NCBI RefSeq assembly: GCF_024699985.1
Contig: NZ_JAJONA010000001.1
Coordinates: 2,356,001 to 2,420,000, forward strand
Length of the DNA stretch: 64,000 nt
Source of the DNA: Phenylobacterium sp. J367
Lineage (GTDB): Bacteria > Pseudomonadota > Alphaproteobacteria > Caulobacterales > Caulobacteraceae
Direction: 5' to 3'
Shown piece after piece: positions 36,776 to 45,739 of this stretch. The notes beneath the pieces are model-generated. The model ran no database searches, was not told the origin of the DNA, and saw only the letters and a program-made list of their open reading frames with translations. The position numbers and the translations under genes were made by a program. Every line of letters starts with the position of its first letter. Position 1 is the first letter of the stretch.

Positions 36776-37000
36776 ATGAAGAAGACGCTCTCCGAGGAAG
36801 ACCGCAACAAGCTGGCCCTGCACGGGGTCTTCGCGGTCCACCAGATCGCCCGCTGGATCGCCACCCGCGACGACGTGCCGGCCGATATCCGCGACCGCCT
36901 GCGCGGCCACATCTCGGCGATCGAGGGCGTCCTCGTCACCACCGGCCACGACTGGATCAAGGACGAGATCGAGGCGACCGAGGCCGCGCTCGCGTCCTAG
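36776..37000 (+). CDS. Small hypothetical protein (74 aa)
   Basis: ATG 36776 with AGGGAGGAGC upstream gives MKKTLSEEDRNKLALHGVFA then VHQIARWIATRDDVPADIRD and RLRGHISAIEGVLVTTGHDW, a helical protein ending EATEAALAS. No family recognised. Its TAG shares the palindromic bases CTAG with the stop of the convergent SDR gene (36997-37000). The small size and strong Shine-Dalgarno support a real gene. Confidence 0.7.
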   Translation: MKKTLSEEDRNKLALHGVFAVHQIARWIATRDDVPADIRDRLRGHISAIEGVLVTTGHDWIKDEIEATEAALAS

Positions 37001-37701
37001 CGCACGTAGCTCGCGCCGTTGATGTCGAGCACCGCCCCGGTCATCGCGGCCGGGGCCTCCAGCGCGAGATAGGCGATGGCGTTCGCCACCTCGTCGGGCA
37101 TCGCCACGCGGCCCAGCGGGATGTCGGCCAGCAGCTTCTCGCCGCCGCGGCTCGCCATATAGGCCTCGGGCTCGTCGTTCATCGTGAAGCCGGGACAGAC
37201 CGCGAAGGCCAGGACGCCGTCGCGCGCGAACCCCCGGGCGATCGACTTGGTCATGCCGACCATCCCGGCCTTCGAGGCCGCATAGTGCCAGTGGGCGGGA
37301 CTGTCGCCGCGATAGGCCGCCCGGCTCGCCACATTGACGATGCGCCCGCCGCCCTGCGCGCGGAACTGCTGCACGGCGCGACGGCAGAGGTCGGCCGCGG
37401 CCTGCAGGTTGATCTGCAGCGTCCGGCCCCAGGCCGCCTGCCACTCTTCCAGCGACGCCTCCACCGGCGCGGCCTCGAACACCCCGGCGTTGTTGACCAG
37501 CACGTCGATCCGGCCGTCCAGCGCCGCCAGCGCCCGGTCCCAGAGCGCGTCCGCCGCCGCCGGGTCGGCGAGGTCGACCCCCAGCACGCCGTCGCCGGCC
37601 GTCGTCCCGTGCCCGATCACCCGCGCCCCCTTGGCGGCGAGCGCCGCGACGGTCGCCGCCCCGATGCCGCGCGTGGCGCCGGTGACGAGGATGTGGGTCA
37701 T
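36997..37701 (-). CDS. Short-chain dehydrogenase/reductase
   Basis: A 234-residue classical SDR: VTGATRGIGAATVAALAAKG, VDLADPAA, NNAG in VLVNNAGVFEAAPVE, catalytic Ser in VNVASRAAYRG, YAASKAGM and CPGFTMNDEPEA. It starts at ATG 37701, whose ATGA overlaps the stop of the S9 peptidase gene upstream, so the two are translated together. Nothing in the sequence fixes the substrate. Its stop shares CTAG with the convergent small gene. Confidence 0.92.
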   Translation of the reverse strand: MTHILVTGATRGIGAATVAALAAKGARVIGHGTTAGDGVLGVDLADPAAADALWDRALAALDGRIDVLVNNAGVFEAAPVEASLEEWQAAWGRTLQINLQAAADLCRRAVQQFRAQGGGRIVNVASRAAYRGDSPAHWHYAASKAGMVGMTKSIARGFARDGVLAFAVCPGFTMNDEPEAYMASRGGEKLLADIPLGRVAMPDEVANAIAYLALEAPAAMTGAVLDINGASYVR

Positions 37702-39915
37702 TCCGCGCCCTTCAGCTTGCGGTCGAAGAACGCCAGGCTGGCCATCGCCCGGTGGTAGCGGTTCATCGGCGTCCAGCCGCCCCGGTGGCGCAGGCCCGGA
37801 TAGACCATGGTCTCGAACGGCGTGCCCTTGGCCTGCAGGTCGAACATCACCCGCGTCGAATGGTCGAAGGTCACGTTGTCGTCGGCCATACCGTGCACCA
37901 GCAGCAGGGCGCCGGGCCTCAGCCGGTCCAGCCTGCGGACCACCTCCGTCGCCTCGTAGCCCGCCTTGTTGTCGGCCGGCGTCCCCATGAAGCGCTCGGT
38001 GTAGTGGGTGTCGTAGAGGCTCCAGTCGGTGACCGGCGCCCCCCGCCACCCCGGCTTTGAACGGACTGTCCGGCGCGGTGAGCAGAAGCAGCGTCATGTA
38101 GCCGCCGTAGGACCAGCCGGTGACGCCGATCCGGTCGGCGTCCACATAGGGCAGGGTCTTCAGCCACGCCGCGCCGGCCAGCTGGTCGACCACCTCGAGC
38201 TGGCCGAGCTTGCGGTCGATGGCGTGCTTGAACCTCGTCGGCCGCTCGCCGACGCCCCGGTTGTCCAGTCGGAAGAGGATGTAGCCGGCGTCCAGCAGGA
38301 TCTGGTCTTCCACCGTGTGCCAGGTCTTGGAGACCCTGGGCCCCGACGGCCCGCCATAGACCTGCACGATCACCGGATACTTCTTCGCGGCGTCGAAGCC
38401 CGGCGGGGTCCTGAGCGACCAGTTCAGCGACTGGCCGTCCGCCGCCTTGATCGTGCCGAACTCCGGAACCCTGAGCCGGTCGGCGTAGCGGAAGTACGGA
38501 TGGCCCTTGGCCAGCCTGTTCTCCTCGATCCAGCGCACGCGGGTCCCGTCGGCCCGGTAGAGCGCGGTCTGCGGCGGGGTCTTCGGATCCTCGTAGGTCC
38601 CGGTGAAGGCGCCGCCCTTCGGCGCCACGGTCACGTTCCACCAGCCGCCGGCCGAGGTCAGGGCCCTGGCCGCCCCGGCCTTGCGGTAGGACGCCGAGTA
38701 GAGCCGGCGGCTCACCCCGTCGTCCTCGCTGCCGAGGAACAGGACCACGCCCCGGTCCTCGTCGACCCCCGAGATCTGGTGCGCCGGCCAGCCGGTCTTC
38801 GTCACCTGACGGATCAGCCGGCCGGCGCCTGAGTAGAGGTAGAGCTGCCGCGTCCCCGACCGCTCCGACGACCACAGGAACGTCCCGTCCTTCAGCGGCT
38901 TCAGGTCGTTGGTCAGGTCCACCCAGTGGTCGCTGGTCTCGGTGAGGATGACCTTCGCCGCCCCCGTCGCCGGGTCCACGGCCAGCAGGTCGAGCCGGCG
39001 CTGGTCGCGGCTCTGGCGCTGCACGTAGAGCGTCCGCCCGTCCTTCGCCCAGTCCACGCGGGCGAGGTAGATGTCGGTCTCGGCCCCCAAATCGATCTTG
39101 GTCCGCGCCCCCGTCGCCAGGTCGGCGACATGGAGCTCGACCCGCGCGTTCGGCCGCCCGGCGCGCGGATAGCGCTGGGCCACCACCTTCGCGCCGGTGG
39201 CGCCGACCTCCGGCCGGTCGACGATGTCGACGCCGGTCTGGTCGACGAAGGTCAGCGCGATCCGCCCCTCGTCCGGGCTCCACCAGTAGCCGGTCAGCCG
39301 GTCCATCTCCTCCTGGGCGATGAACTCGGCGGTGGCCCAGCTCTTCAGCTCGGTCCCGCCCTGGGTCACGGCCCGTTCCGCCCCGCCCGCCGTGGGGACC
39401 ACATAGAGGTTGTCGTCGCGGACGTAGGAGACGAAGCCGCCCTTCGGCGAGACCTTGGCGTCGATCTCGTCGCCCGGCGTCTTGGTCAGTTGCCGCGCCT
39501 GGCCGGCCGCCAGCTCATAGAGCCAGACGTCGCCTTCCACGGGCGCCAGGATGAAGCGGCCCTGGTCGTCCCAGGCGTAGTCCACCACGCCCCGCGTCGC
39601 CACGCCGGCCCGCTCGCGCCGCGCCTTCTCGGCCTCGGAGAGCTCCCGCTCGGCCGGCGCCAGCTTGCGTCCGTCGAGCAGCATCCGGGGCTCGCCGCCG
39701 GCCACGTCGGCGATCCACAGGTCGGTGACCTTCAGGTCGTCGGCCTTCACCTTCACATAGGTCACCGCCTTGCCGTCGGGCGACAGCTTCACCCCCTGCG
39801 CGCGCGGCCCGTTGAGGTCCGGGCTTTCGAAGATCCGCTGCGGCGGAAGCTGCTCGGCGCCGGCCGGGCTGGCGAGGAGGGCGGCCGCGAGGCTGGCGGC
39901 GACGAGGCGAGACAT
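37698..39915 (-). CDS. S9 family dipeptidyl-peptidase IV-like protein, exported (one apparent frameshift error)
   Basis: About 738 residues from ATG 39915 with signal peptide MSRLVAASLAAALLASPAGA. The N-terminal beta-propeller (about residues 60-470) includes the EE motif in AEFIAQEEMDRLTGYWWSPD, which binds the substrate amino terminus and marks DPP IV. The C-terminal alpha/beta hydrolase has the nucleophile in GVTGWSYGGYMTL, Asp in VHGMADDNVTF and a His in GLRHRGGW. An extra base in the C-run at 38039-38044 (plus strand; six for five) breaks the frame at [20 protein letters not shown]. It should release X-Pro dipeptides in the periplasm. Coupled to the downstream SDR by an ATGA overlap. Confidence 0.92.
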
Positions 39916-40025
39916 GATGCGGAGGTTTCCCCAGGAACGGAGCGTGCGTTTCACCAGCCCGGCGACCGCTTGGCAATCGTCCCCCGATTTGCGACGTCTC
40001 CCGCGTGACCGAGGGGGAGAACGGC

Positions 40026-40571
40026 ATGAGTCTTCACGTGACCACGGGCGGCGTGCGCGCCGTCGTGCTGCTGGCGGGCGTCCTGGCGCTGGCGGCCTGC
40101 GACGGGCCGGGCCCGCTGAGCAAGAAGGCGAAGGAGGGCGACGCCGCGCCGCCCGCCGCCCCGGCCGCGCCGCCGATGCCCGCCGCGCCGAAGCCGCCTG
40201 GCTGGGCGCCGGCCCTGCTCGGTCAGGAGCTCACCGCCGTCTTCCCGAACGCCCTGCCGTGCGAGGGCGGGGTGGACGGCCTGGGCGACCGCTACCAGGA
40301 CGCGGTGACCGTCACCGGCTGGGCCTGGAACACCGAGGCCAAGGCCCCCGTGGCGCGCGTGGTCGCGGTGAACCGCAAGGGCCGTTTCGTCGGCTTCGGC
40401 GAAGGCGGCCAGACCCGGCCGGCCGTCGCCGAAGCCCCTGACGTCACCTACCAGCGGGCCGGCTGGTCGCTAGTGACCGGCGCTCCGGCGAAGAACGGCG
40501 TCCGCGTCTATGGGATCGACGAGGGCGCCCGGGCGGCCTGCCTGCTGGGCGAGGTCGCCCCCATTCCCTGA
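40026..40571 (+). CDS. Putative lipoprotein of unknown function
   Basis: ATG 40026 (GGGGGAGAACGGC before it) gives MSLHVTTGGVRAVVLLAGVL then ALAACDG, a type II signal with lipobox LAAC at the +1 Cys. A Pro/Ala linker leads to a small domain of about 120 residues with FPNALPCEGGVDGLGDRYQD, VTVTGWAWNTEAKAPVARVV and a final CLLGEVAPIP. The domain looks beta-rich and contains further Cys. No family recognised. Its 3' 102 bases overlap the convergent acyltransferase gene, a long overlap worth checking. Confidence 0.7.
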   Translation: MSLHVTTGGVRAVVLLAGVLALAACDGPGPLSKKAKEGDAAPPAAPAAPPMPAAPKPPGWAPALLGQELTAVFPNALPCEGGVDGLGDRYQDAVTVTGWAWNTEAKAPVARVVAVNRKGRFVGFGEGGQTRPAVAEAPDVTYQRAGWSLVTGAPAKNGVRVYGIDEGARAACLLGEVAPIP

Positions 40572-41660
40572 GCGCACCTCCCAACGCCCGGCGACCGCGG
40601 CGGTCAGGCGCTCCAGCGCGCCGGCCGCCGGGCCCTTGAGCCGCAGGGCTGGGCGCTCGACCAGCACCCAGGACAGCCACGCCAGCACCACCGTCCCGCC
40701 CAGCGCCACGGCATAGTAGGTGAGGAAGCCCGCGCCGGCCGCCTCGGGGATCCAGCGCACGGCGAGCTGCTGGCAGGGGAAGGCGTAGATATAGACCCCG
40801 TAGGAGATGTCCTGGCCGCGCGTCACGCGCCGGTCGAGGTTCAGGTTGCGCCCGACCCAGACGGCCACCGATCCGTAGAGGAAGATGCTGATCACCTGGG
40901 CGAAGGTCGCATCGTGGTGGCCGAGCAGCATGGCCGCGGCCGAGACGCCGATGGCCTGGCGCAGCCGGCGTTCGTCGGCCTCCTGCAGCCAGGCCCCGAA
41001 GGCGAAGGCGCCGACGAACATGGCGATCCAGCCGACCTGCAGGAAGTCGGTCAGGACGACGTAGCGGGCGTTGATCGCGTCGAACGCCCCGCCGAGCGCC
41101 TGGGCGGCCACCGCCAGGCCGAAGATCGCAGCGGCCGCCACGAAGGCCCGCACGCCCTTCGGCCCGAACACCGCCGCCAGGGCCACCAGCACGTAGCACA
41201 TCACCTCGTAGCGCAGCGTCCAGAGCGAGCCGTTCGGCGCATCCTTCACCGCGCCGTCCTCGAACACGCCCGGCATGCCCAGCACCGGGACATGGAAGAA
41301 CGGGACCGCGTTCCACAGGTACGCCCAGGTCTTCGGGTGGCGCAGGTAGTCATTGACCGGCAGGGAGGTGGCCAGCGCGCAGGCGAGCACGGTGACGGCG
41401 CAGCAGACCGCGAGGCCCGGCACGATCCGCAGCGCCCGGGCCGAGGCATAGGCCGCGAGGCTCCGCTGCACCGCGCTGCGGCTCACCCAGTAGCCGCTGA
41501 CCACGAAGAAGATCACCACGGCGATCGCGCCGTAGGAGCCGCCGGGCAGGGTGGGCTGGTCCAGTCCCGCCAGGGCGAACATGTGACTGTGAAGGACCAT
41601 CAGGGCCGCAAGCAGCCGGATGGTGTCGAAGCTCCCGCTCCGCGGATGCACGTCGGTCAT
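40470..41660 (-). CDS. Acyltransferase 3 family membrane protein (OafA/YrhL-like)
   Basis: A 396-residue, about ten-helix membrane protein. Family marks are FDTIRLLAALMVLHSHMFAL (Arg and active-site His), GAIAVVIFFVVSGYWVSRS, RALRIVPGL and ISYGVYIYAFPCQQL. These enzymes move acyl groups from acyl carriers to sugars of O-antigen, capsule or other surface glycans. ATG 41660 is used; GTG 41672 is an alternative. The last 34 residues (GNGGDLAQQAGRPGA...) overlap the convergent lipoprotein gene and look unlike the family, so an unseen frame error near the 3' end is possible. Confidence 0.85.
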   Translation of the reverse strand: MTDVHPRSGSFDTIRLLAALMVLHSHMFALAGLDQPTLPGGSYGAIAVVIFFVVSGYWVSRSAVQRSLAAYASARALRIVPGLAVCCAVTVLACALATSLPVNDYLRHPKTWAYLWNAVPFFHVPVLGMPGVFEDGAVKDAPNGSLWTLRYEVMCYVLVALAAVFGPKGVRAFVAAAAIFGLAVAAQALGGAFDAINARYVVLTDFLQVGWIAMFVGAFAFGAWLQEADERRLRQAIGVSAAAMLLGHHDATFAQVISIFLYGSVAVWVGRNLNLDRRVTRGQDISYGVYIYAFPCQQLAVRWIPEAAGAGFLTYYAVALGGTVVLAWLSWVLVERPALRLKGPAAGALERLTAAVAGRWEVRSGNGGDLAQQAGRPGALVDPIDADAVLRRSAGH

Positions 41661-41773
41661 AAGCCCCGCCACTCTGCTGGGAGAGACCCAGCACCCGGAA
41701 TCCCCCGACTCCCGCTCCTAGGACGGCGCGGCCAAGGTTGATCCCTAGGTGGTCCGCCCTCGGGCCGAGCCGT

Positions 41774-42070
41774 TCAGAGGCGATAGAGCCGAACCGGCGA
41801 GCCCTTGGCCCTGGTGATCACCTCGCGGGCCTCGAGGTCGAGCTGCACGCACTTCAGCCACCAGCCGGCGGTCGAGCCGCCCGGGAACAGGGCGTCCGGC
41901 AGGCGGGGCAGGATCTGGGCCTTGAGCTCGTCGACCGTCGCGCCCGGCGCCGCGGCCGGCAGGACCGCCAGCATCGCCTCCCGCATGGCCAGGTATTTCT
42001 CGGCGTTCACCCGCTCGGACCGGCCGGGCGTATGGGGGTTCAGGACCTCGATCTTCTCCGACGTCGCCAT
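41774..42070 (-). CDS. DUF6958-type small protein
   Basis: A 98-residue protein from ATG 42070 with GGAGG upstream. The sequence MATSEKIEVLNPHTPGRSER, then VNAEKYLAMREAMLAVLPAA, LFPGGSTAGWWLKCVQLDLE and EVITRAKGSPVRLYRL matches the DUF6958 pattern as I recall it. The end resembles a small winged-helix fold, and similar proteins are abundant in soil bacteria. Function unknown. The element at 42111-42253 lies immediately upstream. Confidence 0.75.
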   Translation of the reverse strand: MATSEKIEVLNPHTPGRSERVNAEKYLAMREAMLAVLPAAAPGATVDELKAQILPRLPDALFPGGSTAGWWLKCVQLDLEAREVITRAKGSPVRLYRL

Positions 42071-42110
42071 GCGGTTCCTCCCTGCGCGTCCGCAGGACGA
42101 TCCTGGCCCA

Positions 42111-42253
42111 TCCCTCCCCTTCAGGGGAGGGAGAGATCGCGCAGCGATCCGGGTGGGGGGAGTCACGTTCAAGCGGAGAGTCCAGGCCTGGCCCACACTT
42201 CCCCACCCCGGCCGCGGGGCGCGGCCTCGCCCCCTCCCCCTTCAGGGGAGGGA
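42111..42253. repeat. Palindromic intergenic element, CCCTCCC family (full copy)
   Basis: TCCCTCCCCTTCAGGGGAGGGA at 42111-42132 and CCCTCCCCCTTCAGGGGAGGGA near 42232-42253 flank a centre with GGGTGGGGGGAG and CCCCACCCC. The right arm has one extra C. The element separates the DUF6958 gene start from the end of the hybrid kinase gene. Its first arm contains the same 20-mer seen at 27525 and 32851. Confidence 0.85.
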
Positions 42254-42258
42254 TGGCT

Positions 42259-43989
42259 CTAGGCCGCCCCGCGCGCCTTGCGCTTCGGCGCGTCCGCCGG
42301 CGCCTCCAGCGCCGTCGCCATGGCCTCGTAGAGCCGCTGGACCTCGAGCGGCTTGGCGACGCAGTCGTCCATGCCGGCGTCGCGGTATTCGGCGAGGTGG
42401 TGGGTCATGACGTTGGCCGTCAGCGCCAGGATCGGGGTCCGCGCCCGGCCGGTGGTCGCCTCCTCCGCGCGGATGGCGCGCGCGACCTCGGTCCCGTCCA
42501 TCCCGGGCATCTGGCTGTCCAGCAGGACGATGTCCCAGTCCTGGCCGCGCCAGGCCGCCAGCGCCGCCGTCCCGTCCTCGACCAGGGTCGGCTCGATGCC
42601 GCCCTGCTGCAGCAGGGTCTGCAGGACCAGCCGGTTCACGGCGTTGTCCTCGGCCGCCAGCACCCGCAGCTTGCGGTCCATCGCGGCGGCAGGGCTGCGG
42701 GCCGGCTCGGCCGCCTCGCCCTTGGGCGCGGGCGCCAGCGGCACGGCGAGGATGAAGGTCGAGCCTTCGCCCGGCGCGCTCTCGACGCGCATCTCGCCGC
42801 CCATCAGCCCGGCCAGCTCCTTGCAGATCGCCAGCCCGAGGCCCGTGCCGCCATGCCGGCGGAAGTCGGAGGCCTTGGCCTGGGCGAACGGCCGGAAGAG
42901 GCCCGCGAGCTGCTGCTCGGAGAGGCCCGGGCCCGTGTCGTCCACCCGCAGCTCGGACCGGTCTCCGGCGCGGGCCAGCGTCACGTGGACCGCGCCCTCC
43001 TCGGTGAACTTCACGGCGTTGGAGATCAGGTTGTAGGCGATCTGCCGGATGCGCGCCGGGTCGCCCAGGAAGCGGCCCTCGGCCCCGGGCTCGATCTCCA
43101 GCACCAGGCGCAGGCCCTTGGCGTCCGCGGCGCTCGAATAGGCCTGGACCGCGCCCGTCACCACCTCGGCGGCGTCGAAGGCGACGGTCTCGATCTCCAG
43201 CTTGCCGGCCTCGATCTTCGAGAGGTCCAGCACGTCGTTGAGGATCGCCAGCAGCGCCGCGCCCGACTGGCGGATCACGGCCAGCCGCGCCGCCTGGGTC
43301 TTCGGCAGCGGGTCCGCCGCCATCGCCTGGGCCATGCCCAGCACGCCGTTCAGCGGCGTGCGGATCTCGTGCGTCATGGTCGCCAGGAAGCGGCTCTTGG
43401 CGTGGTTGGCGGCGTCGGCCTCGTCGCGGGCGTCCATCAGCGCCTCGGCGTTCATCCAGCCGTTGCGGATCGCCACCCAGATGTGCGCCACGAAGACCAC
43501 GCCGGCGATCTGCACGCAGGCGACGCCCACCGGGCCGAGCTGGCTGGCGGTCAGCCAGGGCAGGGCGAACCACTGCAGCAGGAACGGCGCGATGCCGACC
43601 GCCAGTATGGTCCGGTCGTGGTGCATGTGGACGCCCACGTGCAGCAGGCTGGCGGCCACCAGGATGACGATCACCGCCTGGCCCGCCGGGCCGCCCTGGA
43701 CCCACAGGTAGGGCGCGATGGCGGAATAGACCCCGGTGCTGAGCAGGGTGGCGCCGGCGCAGTGGAGCCGCTGGCGCGGCGTCGGCGGGGCCTCGGACTT
43801 CAGGAACGGCCCGAAGGCGAGCGCGTCGGGGATCTGCGCCAGGGCGACGGCGGCGAACCAGAGTAGCGGCCAGATCGACGGCGCGAGCACCATGCTGAGC
43901 GCGACCATGACCGCCGCGGCCCCGAGGCGCGTGAACCGCGCCTGGGCCCGCGCCCGTGCGATCAGTGCGAAGTCGCGGCCGGCCCGCAT
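42259..43989 (-). CDS. Membrane hybrid histidine kinase with C-terminal receiver
   Basis: A 576-residue sensor kinase: six or so N-terminal membrane helices (residues about 25-175), a DHp domain with SRFLATMTHEIRTPLNGVLG (phospho-His207), a catalytic domain with NLISNAVKFTEEG, RVDDTGPGLSEQQ and GGTGLGLAICKE, then a linker and a receiver with RVLAAEDNAVNRLVLQTLLQ and the phospho-acceptor Asp491 in VLLDSQMPGMDG. The receiver Lys is in DDCVAKPLE. No cognate response regulator gene lies nearby, so it probably passes phosphate to another protein or to a separate HPt. Similar kinases in Caulobacter act in cell-cycle or stress pathways. Confidence 0.93.
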   Translation of the reverse strand: MRAGRDFALIARARAQARFTRLGAAAVMVALSMVLAPSIWPLLWFAAVALAQIPDALAFGPFLKSEAPPTPRQRLHCAGATLLSTGVYSAIAPYLWVQGGPAGQAVIVILVAASLLHVGVHMHHDRTILAVGIAPFLLQWFALPWLTASQLGPVGVACVQIAGVVFVAHIWVAIRNGWMNAEALMDARDEADAANHAKSRFLATMTHEIRTPLNGVLGMAQAMAADPLPKTQAARLAVIRQSGAALLAILNDVLDLSKIEAGKLEIETVAFDAAEVVTGAVQAYSSAADAKGLRLVLEIEPGAEGRFLGDPARIRQIAYNLISNAVKFTEEGAVHVTLARAGDRSELRVDDTGPGLSEQQLAGLFRPFAQAKASDFRRHGGTGLGLAICKELAGLMGGEMRVESAPGEGSTFILAVPLAPAPKGEAAEPARSPAAAMDRKLRVLAAEDNAVNRLVLQTLLQQGGIEPTLVEDGTAALAAWRGQDWDIVLLDSQMPGMDGTEVARAIRAEEATTGRARTPILALTANVMTHHLAEYRDAGMDDCVAKPLEVQRLYEAMATALEAPADAPKRKARGAA

Positions 43990-44036
43990 CGAACCTCGAT
44001 CTCCCGGTTGGACCGCTCACCTGACCACACCGGCGC

Positions 44037-45053
44037 CTAACGATACGTTTCGAAGAACGTGGTCTTCCCGACTAGTCGAGGGCGCGCTGCCGCGCCGGCG
44101 GCGGCGTTCGCAGCGTCGCGACGTCGGGGGGACGGTCGGCAGCCGGCGCGCTTCAGGCCCCCGCCGAGCTGCCAGATGCGGTCGTTGAAGCCCAGGGCCC
44201 AGTCGTTGCGCTCCTGCGGAGACAGCTGCGGCTCCCCCGCGCCCATGGGCCGTAGGGTCGTGGGAGGCGGTGACAGGCAGAGGAATCCCGGCGCGATGTC
44301 GTGGCTTCCACCCTCGGGGTCCATCGAGACCACGGTGACGCCGCGGACGTCGCCGCGGGCGAACGCCGCCTGAGCCGCGGCCCGGCCGGTCTCGTACGCC
44401 CAGCGGACACGCACCTCGCAATCGGCCACGTCCTCGCACGGCTCGCGCCGCGACCACGCGATCAGGTGGTCGGCCACATAGCTGACGATCGCGTAGGGAG
44501 GCCCATCCGTCGCGGTCCGCTCCCATCGCACCGTGACGATCGCGGAGCCGTGGCCGAAGGCGACGCGGCAGTCCTCCGGGTCGCAGGCGTAGAGAGCCGG
44601 TGGTGACCGGCCGGCCAGGGGACGCGGCGTTCGGGTCCCGAAGAACGGCCGCAGCACGGCCATCTCCCGCCGCGAGAGCGGAAGCGCGGGCAGGGCGAGG
44701 GGCGGGCCGTCGGGCGCGTCCGAGAGGAGGTTGCCGGGACCGATCGCGGGCGAGCCGCCGTCCAGGCCATGCAGCCGCACGTCCAGCGCCATCTCGGGGG
44801 CCGGGCAAGGCCGGTCGGCGAACGGCGGGACGGCGAGCTTCGAGCCGGTCTGCGCCAGCCAGGCCGGATCGGGTGGCCGCAGTTTGAGGCGGACGCCGTC
44901 GCCCTCCACGCCGCTGGGGCGGCAGCCGCCGCGCTCGGGGACCTCCAGCGTGAAGGTCTTGAAGCCATGGCGGATCGGCGGCGCGGCGTCCTCGCATCCG
45001 GAGAGCAGCAGCGCTGCGACGGCCAGAAGCCGGAGCGGGAGGGGGAGCGCCAT
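44037..45053 (-). CDS. Putative lipoprotein of unknown function
   Basis: ATG 45053 gives MALPLPLRLLAVAALLLSGC, a short type II signal with lipobox LSGC. The 338-residue product is rich in Pro, Gly and Arg, with several Cys (GGCRPSG, RPCPAPE, ACDPEDCRVAFG, REPCEDVADCEVRVRWAYET) suggesting disulfides, consistent with a periplasmic location. A helical region AYETGRAAAQAAFARGDVRG is followed by GSHDIAPGFLCLSPP. I recognise no family. It is divergent from the PadR gene across a palindromic operator, so it may be co-regulated. Confidence 0.7.
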   Translation of the reverse strand: MALPLPLRLLAVAALLLSGCEDAAPPIRHGFKTFTLEVPERGGCRPSGVEGDGVRLKLRPPDPAWLAQTGSKLAVPPFADRPCPAPEMALDVRLHGLDGGSPAIGPGNLLSDAPDGPPLALPALPLSRREMAVLRPFFGTRTPRPLAGRSPPALYACDPEDCRVAFGHGSAIVTVRWERTATDGPPYAIVSYVADHLIAWSRREPCEDVADCEVRVRWAYETGRAAAQAAFARGDVRGVTVVSMDPEGGSHDIAPGFLCLSPPPTTLRPMGAGEPQLSPQERNDWALGFNDRIWQLGGGLKRAGCRPSPRRRDAANAAAGAAARPRLVGKTTFFETYR

Positions 45054-45118
45054 CGGGTTCGCATCCTGCGCCGTCCGCACGCTGAGCGCTACAGGCGGCG
45101 AGGATAAAGACATGTGTC

Positions 45119-45157
45119 TCGATATATCTTGACTGAAGATATATCGAAACCTATATC
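45119..45157 (+). promoter_or_regulatory. PadR-type operator overlapping a sigma-70-like promoter; likely leaderless transcript
   Basis: TCGATATATCTT (45119-45130) and AAGATATATCGA (45136-45147) form a perfect 12-base inverted repeat with spacer GACTG. TTGACT (45129-45134) and TATATC (45152-45157), 17 bases apart, read as -35 and -10. A start site six or seven bases after the -10 would fall at 45163-45164, on the PadR ATG, so the mRNA would be leaderless. The repeat covers the -35, so the bound regulator would block RNA polymerase. It is AT-rich in an otherwise GC-rich window. Confidence 0.7.
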
Positions 45158-45163
45158 GTCGCC

Positions 45164-45739
45164 ATGAAGCACATGCATCACTGCGGACGCGGCCGCCATT
45201 TCCGCGCCACCGACGACGCCCAGGGGCATCGTCACGGGGGCCGCCACGGCCATCACCGCCGCGGACCGCGCGCCGGCCGGCTGTTCGACTACGGGGAGCT
45301 GCGGCTGCTGATCCTGGCCATGCTCGCCGAGCGGCCCGCGCACGGCTACGAGCTGATCAAGGGCATCGAGGAGCAGTTCGGCGGCGCCTATTCCCCAAGC
45401 CCTGGCGTCATCTACCCGACGCTGGCCTGGCTGGACGACAGCGGCTACGCGGTCGCGGAAGTCGAGGAGGGCGGGCGCAAGCGCTACACCGCGACGCCCG
45501 AGGGCCAGGCCTTCCTGGCGGAGAACGCCGAAACCGTGGCCATGCTGAAGGCCCGGGCCGGCGGCGACGCCGAGACGCGCCACGCCCGCCGCAACGCCCC
45601 CGCGCCCGTCCTGCGCGGCATGGAGAACCTGAAGATGGCGCTGCGCCTGCGCATGCGCCGCGGCGACCTCGACGCCGACGCCGCCGAGAAGATCGCCGCC
45701 ATCCTCGACGCCGCCGCCCAGTCCGTGGAGCGCAGCTAA
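45164..45739 (+). CDS. YqjI-like PadR transcriptional regulator with His-rich N-terminus
   Basis: A 191-residue PadR regulator. Residues 1-35 hold eleven His and one Cys (MKHMHHCGRGRHFRATDD, then GHRHGGRHGHH), a probable metal-binding extension, followed by the winged helix LLILAMLAERPAHGYELIKG, SPSPGVIYPTLAWLDDSG and a C-terminal helical pair. E. coli YqjI has the same layout: a His-rich N-terminus and nickel control of an iron-related gene. Metal sensing here is inferred. The DUF2218 gene starts on its last base (TAATG), and a perfect palindrome overlaps the promoter, giving autoregulation as the simplest reading. Confidence 0.9.
   Translation: MKHMHHCGRGRHFRATDDAQGHRHGGRHGHHRRGPRAGRLFDYGELRLLILAMLAERPAHGYELIKGIEEQFGGAYSPSPGVIYPTLAWLDDSGYAVAEVEEGGRKRYTATPEGQAFLAENAETVAMLKARAGGDAETRHARRNAPAPVLRGMENLKMALRLRMRRGDLDADAAEKIAAILDAAAQSVERS

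Noticed and set aside
37285-37990. Plus-strand ORFs opposite the S9 peptidase and SDR genes
   Set aside because: They are antisense to verified genes, without start context or homology-like motifs.
40470-40571. 102-base overlap of acyltransferase and lipoprotein as a functional antisense
   Set aside because: Most likely the acyltransferase tail is wrong owing to a frame error near its 3' end; I could not locate the error and left both genes as read.
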